Shown: positions 26,563 through 35,802 of the stretch, piece after piece
Layout: the number at the start of each line of letters is the position of its first letter
Numbering within the stretch: the first letter of the stretch is position 1
DNA from: JACPDH01 sp041671505
GTDB taxonomy: Bacteria > Acidobacteriota > Thermoanaerobaculia > Gp7-AA8
Length of the DNA: 64,000 nucleotides
NCBI GenBank assembly: GCA_041671505.1
Contig: JBAZBK010000009.1
Coordinates: 1 to 64,000 of the forward strand
Direction: 5' to 3'
Notes under the pieces: generated by a model
What the model was told of the DNA's origin: nothing
The model's database searches: none
The model's input: only the letters and a program-made list of their open reading frames with translations
Position numbers and translations under genes: made by a program

Positions 26563-28863
26563 TCAGCGGCGGACGGGCCTGCGGCGTGCGGGAGGAAAGC
26601 CAGGGCGGAACGTGTCGATGAGCTGCGCCTGGATGCCCGTTGCTCCGAAGTAGGGCGAGACGTCGATGTTTCGCGCGGCTACCGCGAGCAGTACTCCCGA
26701 GGCACTGACCGCGGATGGAAGGGCGATGCCGTCCATCGTCTGAATCGCACGCTGGCCTCCGTCGGGCGCGAACCGTTGCAGCTCGAGGATGCTGCCGTCG
26801 CCATGGTCCGAAGCGACGAGGTACTCGCCCGATGCTGCCAGGGCCTTCGAAGGCACGCCGGGTTCCGACGCGATCGCGAGCGTCCGGAGCACGTTTGCGG
26901 ACGACTCCTCGATGATGGCCGCGCGGCCTGACGGAAAGGCGGCGAGGTACGTGCCTCCCGCCGCGGCGGCCGACGTCGCGGGAAGTTCGTCGAACGCACG
27001 CATCGGCCCGCGCGCGGCTCCGTTCCGGGTGAGGAGCTGCCCGCGCGCCGCCTCGCTCGAATCGCAGGGCGGGAATCCGCAGTGCGTTAGGCGACTCTCC
27101 GTGAACGCGACGAGGAAGCCGTCGCTCCCGGCGGCGACGACCGGGCTCCAGAACGAGATGGAGTCCTGCCCTTCCTCGCGAGGAGGAGGTGAAACGGGGA
27201 ACGAACTGGTCGTCGTGCCGTCCGCGTTGAGCAGCGTCGCGTGAACGGCGCCCGAAGACCACGCCACGAGCGTCACGCCGTCGCGGCCCGCCAGTGTCGG
27301 CGTGATTCCCTGCGCGAACGTGTCGGTCGCCACCGCCAGGGGTGTGACGTCGACGATCGTCCCGTCGCGCCGCACGCGCCTCGCCACGATCGAGGAGCCC
27401 GCGCCCCAGGCGACGACGTAGTCGATGCCGTTGAACGCGACGGCCGGCCGGCCCAGGTATCGAAAGGCGGAGGTCAGCGTGACCGCGGGTGTGGCGGGTG
27501 TTCCGTCCGCCGCGAGCGTCAAGCAGCGGATCTCCTCTCGGTCGGCGGTCTGCTCGTGCCAGGCGACGAGCCAGCCGTTGCCGTCGCTCGCGGCCACTGG
27601 CCAGGCCTGGTTTGCGGCGGAGATGGAGATCCGGAGGTCGATCGCCGCGAGGTCAGGCCGCGACAGCGACCCGGTCGTCGGCAGCACGACGCCGAGGAGC
27701 TCGTTCATGCCGTAGTCGCCCTGCTGAAAGAACAGGAGATGCCGGTGGCCGGAGCTGCGCAGGGCGAGCGGAATCTCCAGGCCCGGCCGCACGACGACCG
27801 GGACGAATCCGTCGATCGTCGTCGCGCCCGTCGCCGTGAAGCGCGCCGCGTAGACGTCGAGATCGTCCGTGTTGCTGCCCTGCCACTGTCCCGCGGACAT
27901 CACCGCGCTGTACTCGCCGTCCGCCCACTGCGCGTCGATCGAGACGATCGATTTCCATCCATGCGAATCGTGCTGCTGCCACGGCGAGAGGGAGTTGTCG
28001 CGCCCGATGACGACGCTCTTCAATTCCGGCAGCTGACCATAAGCGGACCCTTCCCAGACGATGAGAACGCTGCTGCCGTCCGTGGCTGCAGCCGCGTGTG
28101 TTGGCCTGTAGTCGCCCGCGGTCGTGCCTCGGCTCGCCTCGATCACGACCGGCCCGCCCGAGGCGTCGCCCGAGGGCGAGAATCGACTCAAGGACATGCC
28201 GCTCCACCCGAGAGTGACGACGGCGAAGCTCCCGTCCGCGAGGGTCACGGCGCGGAGGCCAAAGGCGTCGCCTGGGGGGCTCAGGGGCGTCGATCGAACG
28301 ACTCCGCCGGAACGATCGATGACGTGGAGTGCCTCGGCGCCGACCACGTTCCCCAGGGCGAGGGTGACGATGCCGTTCGTCGCGATCGGCGTCGCGTTGA
28401 CGGCCAGAGTCTTCAAGCCGATCGCAATTCCGTTCGCGTCGATCCGGGCAGTGCGCGCGAGCGATGGATAGCCGTTGAGCCACCAGACCTCGAACGACCC
28501 GTCCACGAACTGAACCGTGGGAGCAATCGTTCCTAGCGCATCGCGAAGCACCAGTCGCGCGGGGCCGGTGGGCTGGCCGTCGCGATCGAGCGCGACTCCG
28601 AAGATCGCGTCGAAGCCGACCCTCCACGCGGCGAATCCCCCATCGGGCCCGAACGCGACGGACATCAGCGACGAGATCCCCGCCATCGGCCCCGACGCCG
28701 GCGGCGCGACAGGGCGAACCTCTCCCGCAGAAGCCGGAAACGCGCAGGCGAGCAGCAGAACGACGACGGCTCCGACAGCTCTTTGGAGCCTCGATGCGTT
28801 GCGGAGATGCGCGGGGAAGGGCTGGCGGCTCACGGTCGCACTATAGGGCGAATGCCTGCGCAT
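26563..28863 (-). CDS. Large secreted beta-propeller-like protein, function unknown
   Basis: About 766 residues from ATG 28863. A hydrophobic export signal (AVGAVVVLLLACAFPASA) follows an N-terminal stretch of ~30 residues, so a later GTG at 28833 may be the true start; neither has a clear ribosome site. The body repeats a pattern of short strands ending in DG turns (VAFGPDGGFAAWRV, YVVAWGAGSSIVARRVRRDG, WLVAWHEQTADREEIRCLTL), as in beta-propeller or WD-like exported proteins. No catalytic residues are recognisable. The C-terminal tail is Pro/Arg-rich. Upstream and divergent lies a TPR protein gene. Confidence 0.8.
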   Translation of the reverse strand: MRRHSPYSATVSRQPFPAHLRNASRLQRAVGAVVVLLLACAFPASAGEVRPVAPPASGPMAGISSLMSVAFGPDGGFAAWRVGFDAIFGVALDRDGQPTGPARLVLRDALGTIAPTVQFVDGSFEVWWLNGYPSLARTARIDANGIAIGLKTLAVNATPIATNGIVTLALGNVVGAEALHVIDRSGGVVRSTPLSPPGDAFGLRAVTLADGSFAVVTLGWSGMSLSRFSPSGDASGGPVVIEASRGTTAGDYRPTHAAAATDGSSVLIVWEGSAYGQLPELKSVVIGRDNSLSPWQQHDSHGWKSIVSIDAQWADGEYSAVMSAGQWQGSNTDDLDVYAARFTATGATTIDGFVPVVVRPGLEIPLALRSSGHRHLLFFQQGDYGMNELLGVVLPTTGSLSRPDLAAIDLRISISAANQAWPVAASDGNGWLVAWHEQTADREEIRCLTLAADGTPATPAVTLTSAFRYLGRPAVAFNGIDYVVAWGAGSSIVARRVRRDGTIVDVTPLAVATDTFAQGITPTLAGRDGVTLVAWSSGAVHATLLNADGTTTSSFPVSPPPREEGQDSISFWSPVVAAGSDGFLVAFTESRLTHCGFPPCDSSEAARGQLLTRNGAARGPMRAFDELPATSAAAAGGTYLAAFPSGRAAIIEESSANVLRTLAIASEPGVPSKALAASGEYLVASDHGDGSILELQRFAPDGGQRAIQTMDGIALPSAVSASGVLLAVAARNIDVSPYFGATGIQAQLIDTFRPGFPPARRRPVRR

Positions 28864-29005
28864 GGGAAACGCGCGAACTCGAATCGGTGTCCGTGAAGAG
28901 ACTCGTGAACTGGCGTGTTGAGAGGCGTGCGTTCCGCGGTTCGCGCCAGGGCGCGACGCAGCTCCCGCGGTGCTAAAATCGCGACCTCGCAACAAGGAGG
29001 TCACC

Positions 29006-30643
29006 ATGAAGCTGGCGAAGCTTTCGTCGGTTCTCTGTCTGTCCATTTCGCTCACGTGCGTTCCAGCTCTCGCGCAGCATGACCACGCCGAAGGTGGAAA
29101 GCCGCCCGAGCGACTCGGCAGCGTGCATTTCGCTACGTCGTGCAGCCCGGCCGTCGAGAAAGATTTCGACCGGTCGGTCGCGCTGCTTCATTCGTTCTGG
29201 TTCTCGGCGGCCGTGAAGTCGTTCGAAGCGGTCGCCGCAAAGGATCCGAAGTGCGCCATGGCGCAGTGGGGAATCGCGATGTGCTGGTGGGGGAACCCGT
29301 TCGGGGGGTTCCGGCCGCAGAAGAGCATCGACGACGGGATGGCCGCCGTCGATAAGGCGAAAACGTTAGGCGCGAAGACCGACCGCGAGCGGGACTACAT
29401 CGCCGCTGTCGAGCTCCTGTACAAGGATGCTGCAACCGTCGACCAGAGAACGAGAACCCTCGCGTACGAGAAGGCGATGGAGAAGGTCGCGGCCAGTTAC
29501 CCCGACGACTCGGAAGCGAGGATCTTCTACGCGCTCTCGCTCGACCAGACCGCGCCCCCGACCGACAAAACCTACGCGAACCTGCTGAAGGCCGCCGCGA
29601 TCCTGGAGAAGGAGTCGGAGACGCAGCCCGATCACCCCGGAATCGCCCACTACATCATTCACAGCTACGACGTGCCTGCGCTCGCCCCTCGGGCGCTCGA
29701 CGCGGCGCGGCGATACGCGAAGATCGCGCCCGACGCCCCGCACGCGCTCCACATGCCGTCCCACACCTTCACCCGCCTCGGCCTCTGGCAGGAATCGATC
29801 GAGACCAATCTCGCCTCCGCGGCCGCGGCTCGAAAGGATGGCGCGCCTGCCGAGGAACTGCACGCATACGACTATCAGACGTACGCGTACCTGCAGACGG
29901 CGCAGGATCAGGCTGCGAAGAAGGTGGTGGAGACGAGCGCGGCGATCGCTTCCCGGATTCAGCTCAACGCGCCGGGCGCTGCGGCGCCGCCGTCCGCGGG
30001 CTGGTACGCAGCGTCCGCCATTCCCGCGCGTTACGCTCTCGAGCGAAACGCGTGGAGCGAGGCCGCGAAGCTCAGCCTGACGCCGTTGGACAGGAAGTTC
30101 GGTTGGATCGAGGCCGTCACGCTCTTCGCCCGGGCGCTCGGTGCCGCGCGCAGCGGTAATCCTGCGGCTGCGTCCGCCGACGTGGAGAAGCTCAGGTCGA
30201 TCACGGCTTCGCTGAACGAGGCGAAGGACGTTTACTGGGCGAGCCAGGTCGAGATCCAGGTGAGGGGCGCGGAGGCGTGGGTCGCGTTCGCCGAAGGTAA
30301 GAAGGACGACGCGCTCGCGAAGATGCGTGAGGCGGCGGCGATGGAGGACCTGACCGAGAAGAGCGCGATCTCTCCCGGACCGCTCAAGCCGGCGCGCGAG
30401 CTTCTGGGCGAGATGCTGCTGCAGATGGGAAAGCCTGCCGAGGCACTGGTGGAGTTCGAGGCGACGATGAAGAAGGAGCCGAACCGGTTCCGTAGCGTCT
30501 ACGGCGCGGCGGTTGCCGCGGAACGTTCGTCGGACGAGGCAAAGGCGAAGGCCTGTTACGCGCAGCTGCTCAAAATCTGTGAACGGGGAGACGGCAAGGG
30601 AAGGCCCGAGCTCGAGGTGGCGCGCAAGGCCGTCGCCAGATGA
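29006..30643 (+). CDS. Secreted tetratricopeptide-repeat protein
   Basis: A 545-residue TPR protein. ATG 29006 is preceded by AAGGAGG at five bases, an ideal ribosome site. A signal peptide (residues 1-23, ending ALA) is followed by a His-rich start (QHDHAEGG). The rest is helical repeats: FWFSAAVKSFEAVAAKDPKC and GKPAEALVEFEATMKKEP are typical TPR units. The central HSYDVPALAPRALDAARRYA resembles a family of large TPR proteins found in soil bacteria. Such proteins are protein-binding scaffolds; no enzymatic motif is visible. Partner unknown. Confidence 0.88.
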   Translation: MKLAKLSSVLCLSISLTCVPALAQHDHAEGGKPPERLGSVHFATSCSPAVEKDFDRSVALLHSFWFSAAVKSFEAVAAKDPKCAMAQWGIAMCWWGNPFGGFRPQKSIDDGMAAVDKAKTLGAKTDRERDYIAAVELLYKDAATVDQRTRTLAYEKAMEKVAASYPDDSEARIFYALSLDQTAPPTDKTYANLLKAAAILEKESETQPDHPGIAHYIIHSYDVPALAPRALDAARRYAKIAPDAPHALHMPSHTFTRLGLWQESIETNLASAAAARKDGAPAEELHAYDYQTYAYLQTAQDQAAKKVVETSAAIASRIQLNAPGAAAPPSAGWYAASAIPARYALERNAWSEAAKLSLTPLDRKFGWIEAVTLFARALGAARSGNPAAASADVEKLRSITASLNEAKDVYWASQVEIQVRGAEAWVAFAEGKKDDALAKMREAAAMEDLTEKSAISPGPLKPARELLGEMLLQMGKPAEALVEFEATMKKEPNRFRSVYGAAVAAERSSDEAKAKACYAQLLKICERGDGKGRPELEVARKAVAR

Positions 30644-30679
30644 TTTGACGGGAGTTCTTGCTGAAAATCAGACTGTCGC

Positions 30680-30750
30680 CTAACCCCGCAGCGCATCGGC
30701 CGGCTCCATGCGCGAGGCGACGAGGCCAGGGTAGGGGCCTTCCGTTCGGC
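30680..30750 (-). pseudogene. 3' fragment of the MacB-like permease gene (short)
   Basis: Read on the minus strand this gives GPYPGLVASRMEPADALRG and a TAG stop, matching the C-terminus of the permease at 35803-37026 (GLYPSLVASRMEPVEALRG). Identity at DNA level is high over about 57 bases and then fades. There is no start or upstream coding. It sits just downstream, on the same strand, of the membrane-protein gene ending at 30829. Confidence 0.75.
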
Positions 30751-30828
30751 CGCTGCCGATCGCGTTGCGCCCTCCGAGGTGCCTCCCGGCCAAACTCCCT
30801 TCCGGGAACGCAGACCGGCCCCTGCACG

Positions 30829-32925
30829 CTACTGCAGGAGATACGGCGCCCCGATCCCGATGTCCCGGTAGATGTTGAACGTCGCCAGGATGAGGTTTGC
30901 AGCCACGCCGAGGAGAGCGAACGACGTGACGAGTCGCGGCGACCGCTCGACGAGCCGCTCCATGCCGGGAGTCGCGGCGAGCAGGAGTCCCGGAAGGGCG
31001 TGCAGGAAGTGCCTGTTCCAGAACGTCGCGGTCGCGATCACGAAGAGCAGGCTCGCCGCCGCCCAGAACGATCCGAGCAGCGGCTCCGTCCGCTCCGACA
31101 TCCGCCTGACACCCGCGACGAGCGGAACGAGAAGCAATTGCAGCAGCACGGCCAGACAGATGATCAACCGTTCGACGGTGCGGCCATCTGCGAAGAAGGT
31201 CATCTTTTCCCGGGCGAGCTCGAACGTCTGCCAGAGACCCGAAGCCCACACCCCTCCGAAGAAGACGAGGAGTGGCAGCGCTCCGAGCGCGACCGCGAGC
31301 GTGGTCGTGCGTCGTGACAGCGTGCCGTCGCGCCACGCGCCTACGATCAATCCGAGCGCGAGCGCGCCGGAGAGCGGGACGACTGTCGGTCTCGAGAAGA
31401 GTCCCACGACGAGAACTCCGCACACGGCGAGCCAGTCGGCGAAAGCCCAGCGCGTCGATCGGCCGAGCCTGCAGCCAAGCCAGAGCCCGAGCACGACGAA
31501 GCAGTATCCGAACACATCGGTGCTGGTTCGGGCCAGGACCTTCACGAAGAGAAAGTGGGTCGTACCCAGCGACCAGAGAAGCCATGCGCCTCGGGATGAC
31601 AGCCAGGGAATCTCCTCGAGAAGCCGGAGCAGCCCTAACGCCGCCACGAGTCCGGCAAGGTAGGCGAGCACGACGTACGCATTGACCGTCGGCACTACGT
31701 GGGACCCGAGTGCCACGAGGAAAGGGACGAGCGGGCTGTGGCTGTGGGCATAGGAACGCATGTCGACGACGAGACCGGATGCCGCGCCGGGCACGCCATC
31801 GAGCACCATCCGAATGCGCTCCGAAAAGATGCCGTAGCCATCCGGCATCCAGTGCGAGGAACCCATGAACGTGTAGTCTCGCTGCCAGTAGGCGGCGGAG
31901 ACGATTGCCAGGAGAGCGACGATGGACGCTGCCAGCAGGTCGCGCCTGCGGCCGCTCGAAGCGGTACCTGCCAGCACCGCGAGCCACGCCACGATCGCCG
32001 ACACGTACGCGGCTTTCCGCCAGGCCGATTCGTAGCGCGAGACGAAGAGGAGTCGGGCGCGGGTGGGATTCCCGTCGACCAGGAGCGATCCGTCACCTTC
32101 GTTATCCGTCGCCGAAGCGAGAATCCGGGATCCGCCTTCGGCCGGCTGCTCGTAGGTCAGCACAACTTCGTGGTCGAGAGCGGGTGACGGTGGAGTGCGG
32201 AAGTGGACGATTTCACCGACGCGGGGGAGGTCACGCGCTGGCCCGCGGAACTCGTACAACGTCTTGCGGGTCGTCCTGTCGCTCAGCGACAGGCTGACGA
32301 TCGCTTTCGAATCCGGCTCGTGAGTAAGGTGAACCGCGAAGCCGTTCAGCACTTCGCCGCTTCCACGGAACGTCTGTTGCACGCGCAGCGGCACGCCCCG
32401 AGCCGCGATGCCGCTGATCCACGCTCCCCCGGACGCGTCAGGGACGAGGATCTTGCGGGCATCGAGCGAGAGGTTTGCGCCCTCGCCTTCGAGCCTGATC
32501 GGACTGTCATCGCGCGACCGCAGTTCCAGAAAGTCGATGCCGAGCGGAGCAACGCTCTCGCGGAGCCTGACGAGATAGGACCGGTTCGCCTCGAGCCTGA
32601 AAGGCGGGCCTGTGGCGACGATCGCGAACCGTTCTCCGACGGCGCGGACCTCGCCTCGAGAGACCACGCGCCCTTCGCTGTCCGTGACGTCGACGACGCC
32701 CGTGGCCTTCGTCCACGCCGTGGAGCGCGCTCGGGCGACCAGTGTGAACTCGCCGGAGCGCGGGAGCGTGCGACTCCAGGTGGCCTCGTAGCCGCTCGAG
32801 GCGAGCTCACTTCCGTCCGAGCTCAAGCCGGGCTCTTGCGGGACAGGGGAGAATGGAATCGTGAGCAGCGGGACCGAGCCAATGATCGCGGCCGCGATCC
32901 AGGGCCACTGCCGCCGGAAGTCCAT
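30829..32925 (-). CDS. Polytopic membrane protein, possible GT-C-like
   Basis: About 698 residues (ATG 32925; a GTG at 32943 is an alternative, neither with a good ribosome site). One N-terminal membrane segment is followed by a ~270-residue extracytoplasmic beta-rich region. About ten membrane helices follow (from AAYVSAIVAWLAVLAGTA to the C-terminus). The first loop after the soluble domain contains HWMPDGYGIFSERIRMVLDG, and a later one SHSPLVPFLVAL. Topology resembles GT-C glycosyltransferases and O-antigen-type membrane proteins, but I see no diagnostic motif. It is bracketed by 3' fragments of the permease gene at 30680 and 33047. Confidence 0.8.
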   Translation of the reverse strand: MDFRRQWPWIAAAIIGSVPLLTIPFSPVPQEPGLSSDGSELASSGYEATWSRTLPRSGEFTLVARARSTAWTKATGVVDVTDSEGRVVSRGEVRAVGERFAIVATGPPFRLEANRSYLVRLRESVAPLGIDFLELRSRDDSPIRLEGEGANLSLDARKILVPDASGGAWISGIAARGVPLRVQQTFRGSGEVLNGFAVHLTHEPDSKAIVSLSLSDRTTRKTLYEFRGPARDLPRVGEIVHFRTPPSPALDHEVVLTYEQPAEGGSRILASATDNEGDGSLLVDGNPTRARLLFVSRYESAWRKAAYVSAIVAWLAVLAGTASSGRRRDLLAASIVALLAIVSAAYWQRDYTFMGSSHWMPDGYGIFSERIRMVLDGVPGAASGLVVDMRSYAHSHSPLVPFLVALGSHVVPTVNAYVVLAYLAGLVAALGLLRLLEEIPWLSSRGAWLLWSLGTTHFLFVKVLARTSTDVFGYCFVVLGLWLGCRLGRSTRWAFADWLAVCGVLVVGLFSRPTVVPLSGALALGLIVGAWRDGTLSRRTTTLAVALGALPLLVFFGGVWASGLWQTFELAREKMTFFADGRTVERLIICLAVLLQLLLVPLVAGVRRMSERTEPLLGSFWAAASLLFVIATATFWNRHFLHALPGLLLAATPGMERLVERSPRLVTSFALLGVAANLILATFNIYRDIGIGAPYLLQ

Positions 32926-33046
32926 ACGCAGCGATGCTACCACGAGGGAAACGCGCCGCAGGGAGGCGGTTCCCTAACAACGCGCTTCCGGGGCCGTGGC
33001 CACAAAGGCGGAGGATGGCCGGTAACGACCCCGGCGTTTCGCCGCA

Positions 33047-33305
33047 CTACCCCCGCAGCGCTTCGACCGGCTCCATGCGCGAGGCGACGAGGCTCGGGTA
33101 GAGTCCCGCCGTCAGGCCGATGGAGATCGCGAAGCTGCCGGCCATGATGATGCCGGGCATCGAGATCGGCAGGCCGCCAGGGAAATTGCTGCCGATCGCG
33201 AGGACCAGGCCGACACCGAGGCCTGCGCCGATGGCGGCGCCGATCGTCGATAGCGTCATCGACTCGATGAGGAACTGGAAGAAGACTTCGCCGTCGCTCG
33301 CGCCC
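33047..33305 (-). pseudogene. 3' fragment of the MacB-like permease gene (long)
   Basis: The minus strand encodes about 86 C-terminal residues of a FtsX-type permease (GASDGEVFFQFLIESMTLST through to EPVEALRG, stop 33047). It is about 95% identical in DNA to 35803-36062. Identity stops abruptly at 33305/36062, where this copy passes into GGTCACCGG repeats. The retained part holds the last membrane helices. No start codon or nucleotide-binding partner is present, so it is a truncated duplicate. Confidence 0.88.
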
Positions 33306-33349
33306 ATGGTCACCGGTGGGGTCACGAATGGTCACCGGTGGGGTCAGGC
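33306..33349. repeat. Two tandem 22-bp units at the permease breakpoint
   Basis: The unit ATGGTCACCGGTGGGGTCA occurs twice, beginning at 33306 and 33328. The second copy runs straight into the left arm of the following hairpin. The first begins exactly where similarity to the intact permease ends, so this marks a rearrangement junction. Confidence 0.8.
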
Positions 33350-33401
33350 CTCGAATTTGTACTTTAGGCAGAGCTAGAGTACAGATTCGAGGCCTGACCC
33401 C
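33340..33401. repeat. Hairpin element, 24-bp arms (GGGGTCAGGCCTCGAAT type)
   Basis: Arms 33340-33363 and 33378-33401 are inverted copies with a single mismatch, separated by 14 bases. The arm begins GGGGTCAGGCCTCGAATTTG. A degenerate copy lies after the intact pta gene at 25279-25328. It resembles REP- or MITE-type palindromes in structure, but it lacks the GTAG tetranucleotide of the other REPs in this window. Confidence 0.85.
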
Positions 33402-33405
33402 GCCC

Positions 33406-33481
33406 TCCACCGCGATCCAGGCGCAGCAGGTTGCGAGGCTGAAGGCGAATGCGCTGGTCATGGCCTGACCGAGGAGTGAGT
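33406..33481 (+). pseudogene. 3' fragment of a pta gene
   Basis: The plus strand reads TAIQAQQVARLKANALVMA and a TGA stop (33466-33468). It aligns with the end of the intact pta (TAIQAQQVARLKANAMVMV) and continues for about 15 bases of 3' flank. About ten base differences in ~75 show that it is diverged, not a fresh copy. Nothing of the rest of pta remains. It is flanked by a hairpin on each side (33340-33401 and 33547-33620). Confidence 0.85.
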
Positions 33482-33546
33482 TCTCAGGAGGCAGCGAAGA
33501 GTCGGACAGGCCTACGTTTCGGAGTTTGGGTCACAGTTTCAGTTTT

Positions 33547-33620
33547 GTTTGGGGGTCACAGCTAAAATATAAACTTTAGGCCACGGCCTAAAGTTTATAT
33601 TTTAGCTGTGACCCCCAAAC
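33547..33620. repeat. Perfect 36-bp inverted repeat (cruciform-type hairpin)
   Basis: Arms 33547-33582 and 33585-33620 are perfect inverted complements with only two bases between them. The arm starts GTTTGGGGGTCACAGCTAAA and has an AT-rich interior, unlike the surrounding GC-rich DNA. A partial echo (TTTGGGTCACAG) lies just upstream at 33525-33536. It has no T-run, so it is not a typical terminator. It is likely a non-autonomous palindromic element. Confidence 0.9.
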
Positions 33621-33803
33621 TCCGCTCGACGCGCAGGAACGACTGCAGTCGCTCCTCACGACACCTGGGGGCAGGGGCGCGCCGCCGTATGCGGCCCGGT
33701 TCGTCAGACTCCCAATCGAGCGGGTGTCTCCCACGCATACGGGAAACCTGTCGCATACATCACACCGGGGCCTGATGAATGACCCCAATCCACTGATCCG
33801 GAC

Positions 33804-35573
33804 CTACCGCCTGATCGCGACCACTCCCACCAGCGACAGCATCAGGCCGAGCACGACCATGCCGCCGATCGACAAGCTCGGGACCTCCAGCGAAGTCACG
33901 ACACTGAACCCGGCGCTGGCGGTATCGTCGTCGGCGCTCGCGTCAGCGACGTTACCAGGCATCGTCACGCTCGCATTGTTGACGACCGGTCCCAACACGC
34001 CTGGAGCCGTGGCCGTCACGGTGTAGGTTGCGCTCCCTCCCGGAAGGAGCGTGACGAGGTCGTCGATGTTGCCGGCTCCTGCCGGTGTGCATGAGGAGCC
34101 CCCTGACGCCGAGCAGGTCCAATTCACGTTCGAGAGACCGGCAGGGAAGACATCGGTGACCGTCGCTCCGTTCACTGCGTCGGTCCCGGAGTTCGTCACG
34201 ACGATCGTGTACTGTACCGGCCCGTTTGGCTCGACGAGTGCGGCACTGCTGCTCTTCTGGATGGCAACATTCACCGAGAGCGGCGCGAGAAGCGCGCCCG
34301 CCGGGTACCCATAGCCCTCGAGGTGCGCGAAGCCGTACACCTGGACGCCAATCGGTGCCGCCGCGGTGACCGTATGGCCACCGCTCGTGACCGGGATCTG
34401 CGCGGCTGAGTACCCGCTTGCCGCAATCGGCGAAAAGCTGGCGCCGGGGACGAGTACGCCATCCACGAAAACCGTACCGGTCGCTGCTGCCGGCGCAACG
34501 ATGTTGAGGTGGCTGGCTGCCCAGCCACCCGTCTCGGCCGAGAATCGATACGACGACTGGAACGCCGTCGTCGGCAACACGGTCATCATTAACGGATCGC
34601 CGATCTGGTCCGGAAGATTGTCGATGTCGTCGTCCGCGGCGAACTGGGTGACGTAGACCGGGTGCGTCGTCACGATGCTAGAGTTTCCTCCGAGCGTCGT
34701 ATCGAAGTGCTCGAGGGCGTTGATTGTCGTGATCAGCGCGCCGTTGATGCGAATCTCCGTGCCGTTCTCGGACGCGAGGATGCGGACGACCTCCGGCGCG
34801 GTGCGCGGCGCGAGCCGCACGGTCAGCACATGCAGCCCCCACGCGCTGGTCGGCAGAATCTGCTCCATCGAGTAGTCGCAGCCCGAGCCATCTGCTGCGG
34901 GGACCTGAGCACACGAGCGGCCGCCGAAGACGGCTACCGGCTTGTCCGAGGCGATCGTCGTGCCGGTCAGGTCGAGGGACGTCTCGCCTGCGACGAGCAG
35001 GTAGCTGGAACCCTGGTCGAGCGACAGGACGTACGGCACCCCCGCCGTCCTCGATCCTCCGTTCGCCGTCGTGGTGACCGTTACCGTCGTGCCGTCCTCC
35101 GTTCCGACGATCGCGAACTGCGAGCCCCCGCCCAGGCCGATATGCCATGAGCTGACGATGTACGAGGTCCCGAGAGCGGCGGTCGGCAGCACAAGGTATC
35201 CGCCCCCGGTTGCAGGCCGGCGATTCCAGCCATGCACGACGACGGGGACATCCGAAGTGACGTGGATGCCGAGGCTCTCGATGACGTCGTTGTTCCAGAG
35301 TTCGGTAGTCACCGGCAGGTCCACCGTGGTCGCTGTACCCGGCACGACGACGAAGTCGATATCGATCGCAAGCGAGCTGTTCGCGATGTTGCCAGCGGCC
35401 GGCGCGGATGAGGAGATCACGAGAGACATCGTCCCGGCCGGAGGAGGTCCCGGCGGAAACCCGACCCAGAAGTCCGTGCCGGAAGTTCCGGCCGCTCCGA
35501 GCGTGGAGGGAACGAGCCCAAAACAAGCAAAGAACACCATTGAGGCCAACGTGGGCCGTCGCACGCTGTACAT
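33804..35573 (-). CDS. Secreted IgGFc-binding-domain/DUF11 protein with IPTL-CTERM-like anchor
   Basis: A 589-residue exported protein starting at ATG 35573, eight bases after AGGAG. Signal peptide residues 1-27. Residues ~30-440 resemble the IgGFc-binding N-terminal domain (GTDFWVGFPP, PVVVHGWNRR, YVTQFAADDD). A DUF11 module follows (SSAALVEPNGPVQYTIVVTN to ASADDDTAS). The C-terminus (VPSLSIGGM, ~16 hydrophobic residues, then VAIRR) has the layout of IPTL/PEP-CTERM sorting tails, which are processed by exosortase-like systems. Such proteins are probably surface or matrix adhesins. It lies between the permease fragment and the intact permease gene. Confidence 0.87.
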   Translation of the reverse strand: MYSVRRPTLASMVFFACFGLVPSTLGAAGTSGTDFWVGFPPGPPPAGTMSLVISSSAPAAGNIANSSLAIDIDFVVVPGTATTVDLPVTTELWNNDVIESLGIHVTSDVPVVVHGWNRRPATGGGYLVLPTAALGTSYIVSSWHIGLGGGSQFAIVGTEDGTTVTVTTTANGGSRTAGVPYVLSLDQGSSYLLVAGETSLDLTGTTIASDKPVAVFGGRSCAQVPAADGSGCDYSMEQILPTSAWGLHVLTVRLAPRTAPEVVRILASENGTEIRINGALITTINALEHFDTTLGGNSSIVTTHPVYVTQFAADDDIDNLPDQIGDPLMMTVLPTTAFQSSYRFSAETGGWAASHLNIVAPAAATGTVFVDGVLVPGASFSPIAASGYSAAQIPVTSGGHTVTAAAPIGVQVYGFAHLEGYGYPAGALLAPLSVNVAIQKSSSAALVEPNGPVQYTIVVTNSGTDAVNGATVTDVFPAGLSNVNWTCSASGGSSCTPAGAGNIDDLVTLLPGGSATYTVTATAPGVLGPVVNNASVTMPGNVADASADDDTASAGFSVVTSLEVPSLSIGGMVVLGLMLSLVGVVAIRR

Positions 35574-35802
35574 GTCATCGACTCCTGAAGCTTCAGATCG
35601 AGGGATCGACGACCAGCAAGCGCCGCCGCGGAAACAGACAGAATCCGCTTAACGACATAAACTCGCAATTCGGGGAAGCGGATGGGTCACTCTACCACGC
35701 GCTGGGGCGCGAGAACGTCGGGATCATCGCCCCACCGTCTGGGCCATGCTCAGCGAAACGTGAGCGGGGTGGACTGGCCGAGAAACCGCCGGCGTTTGAT
35801 TT

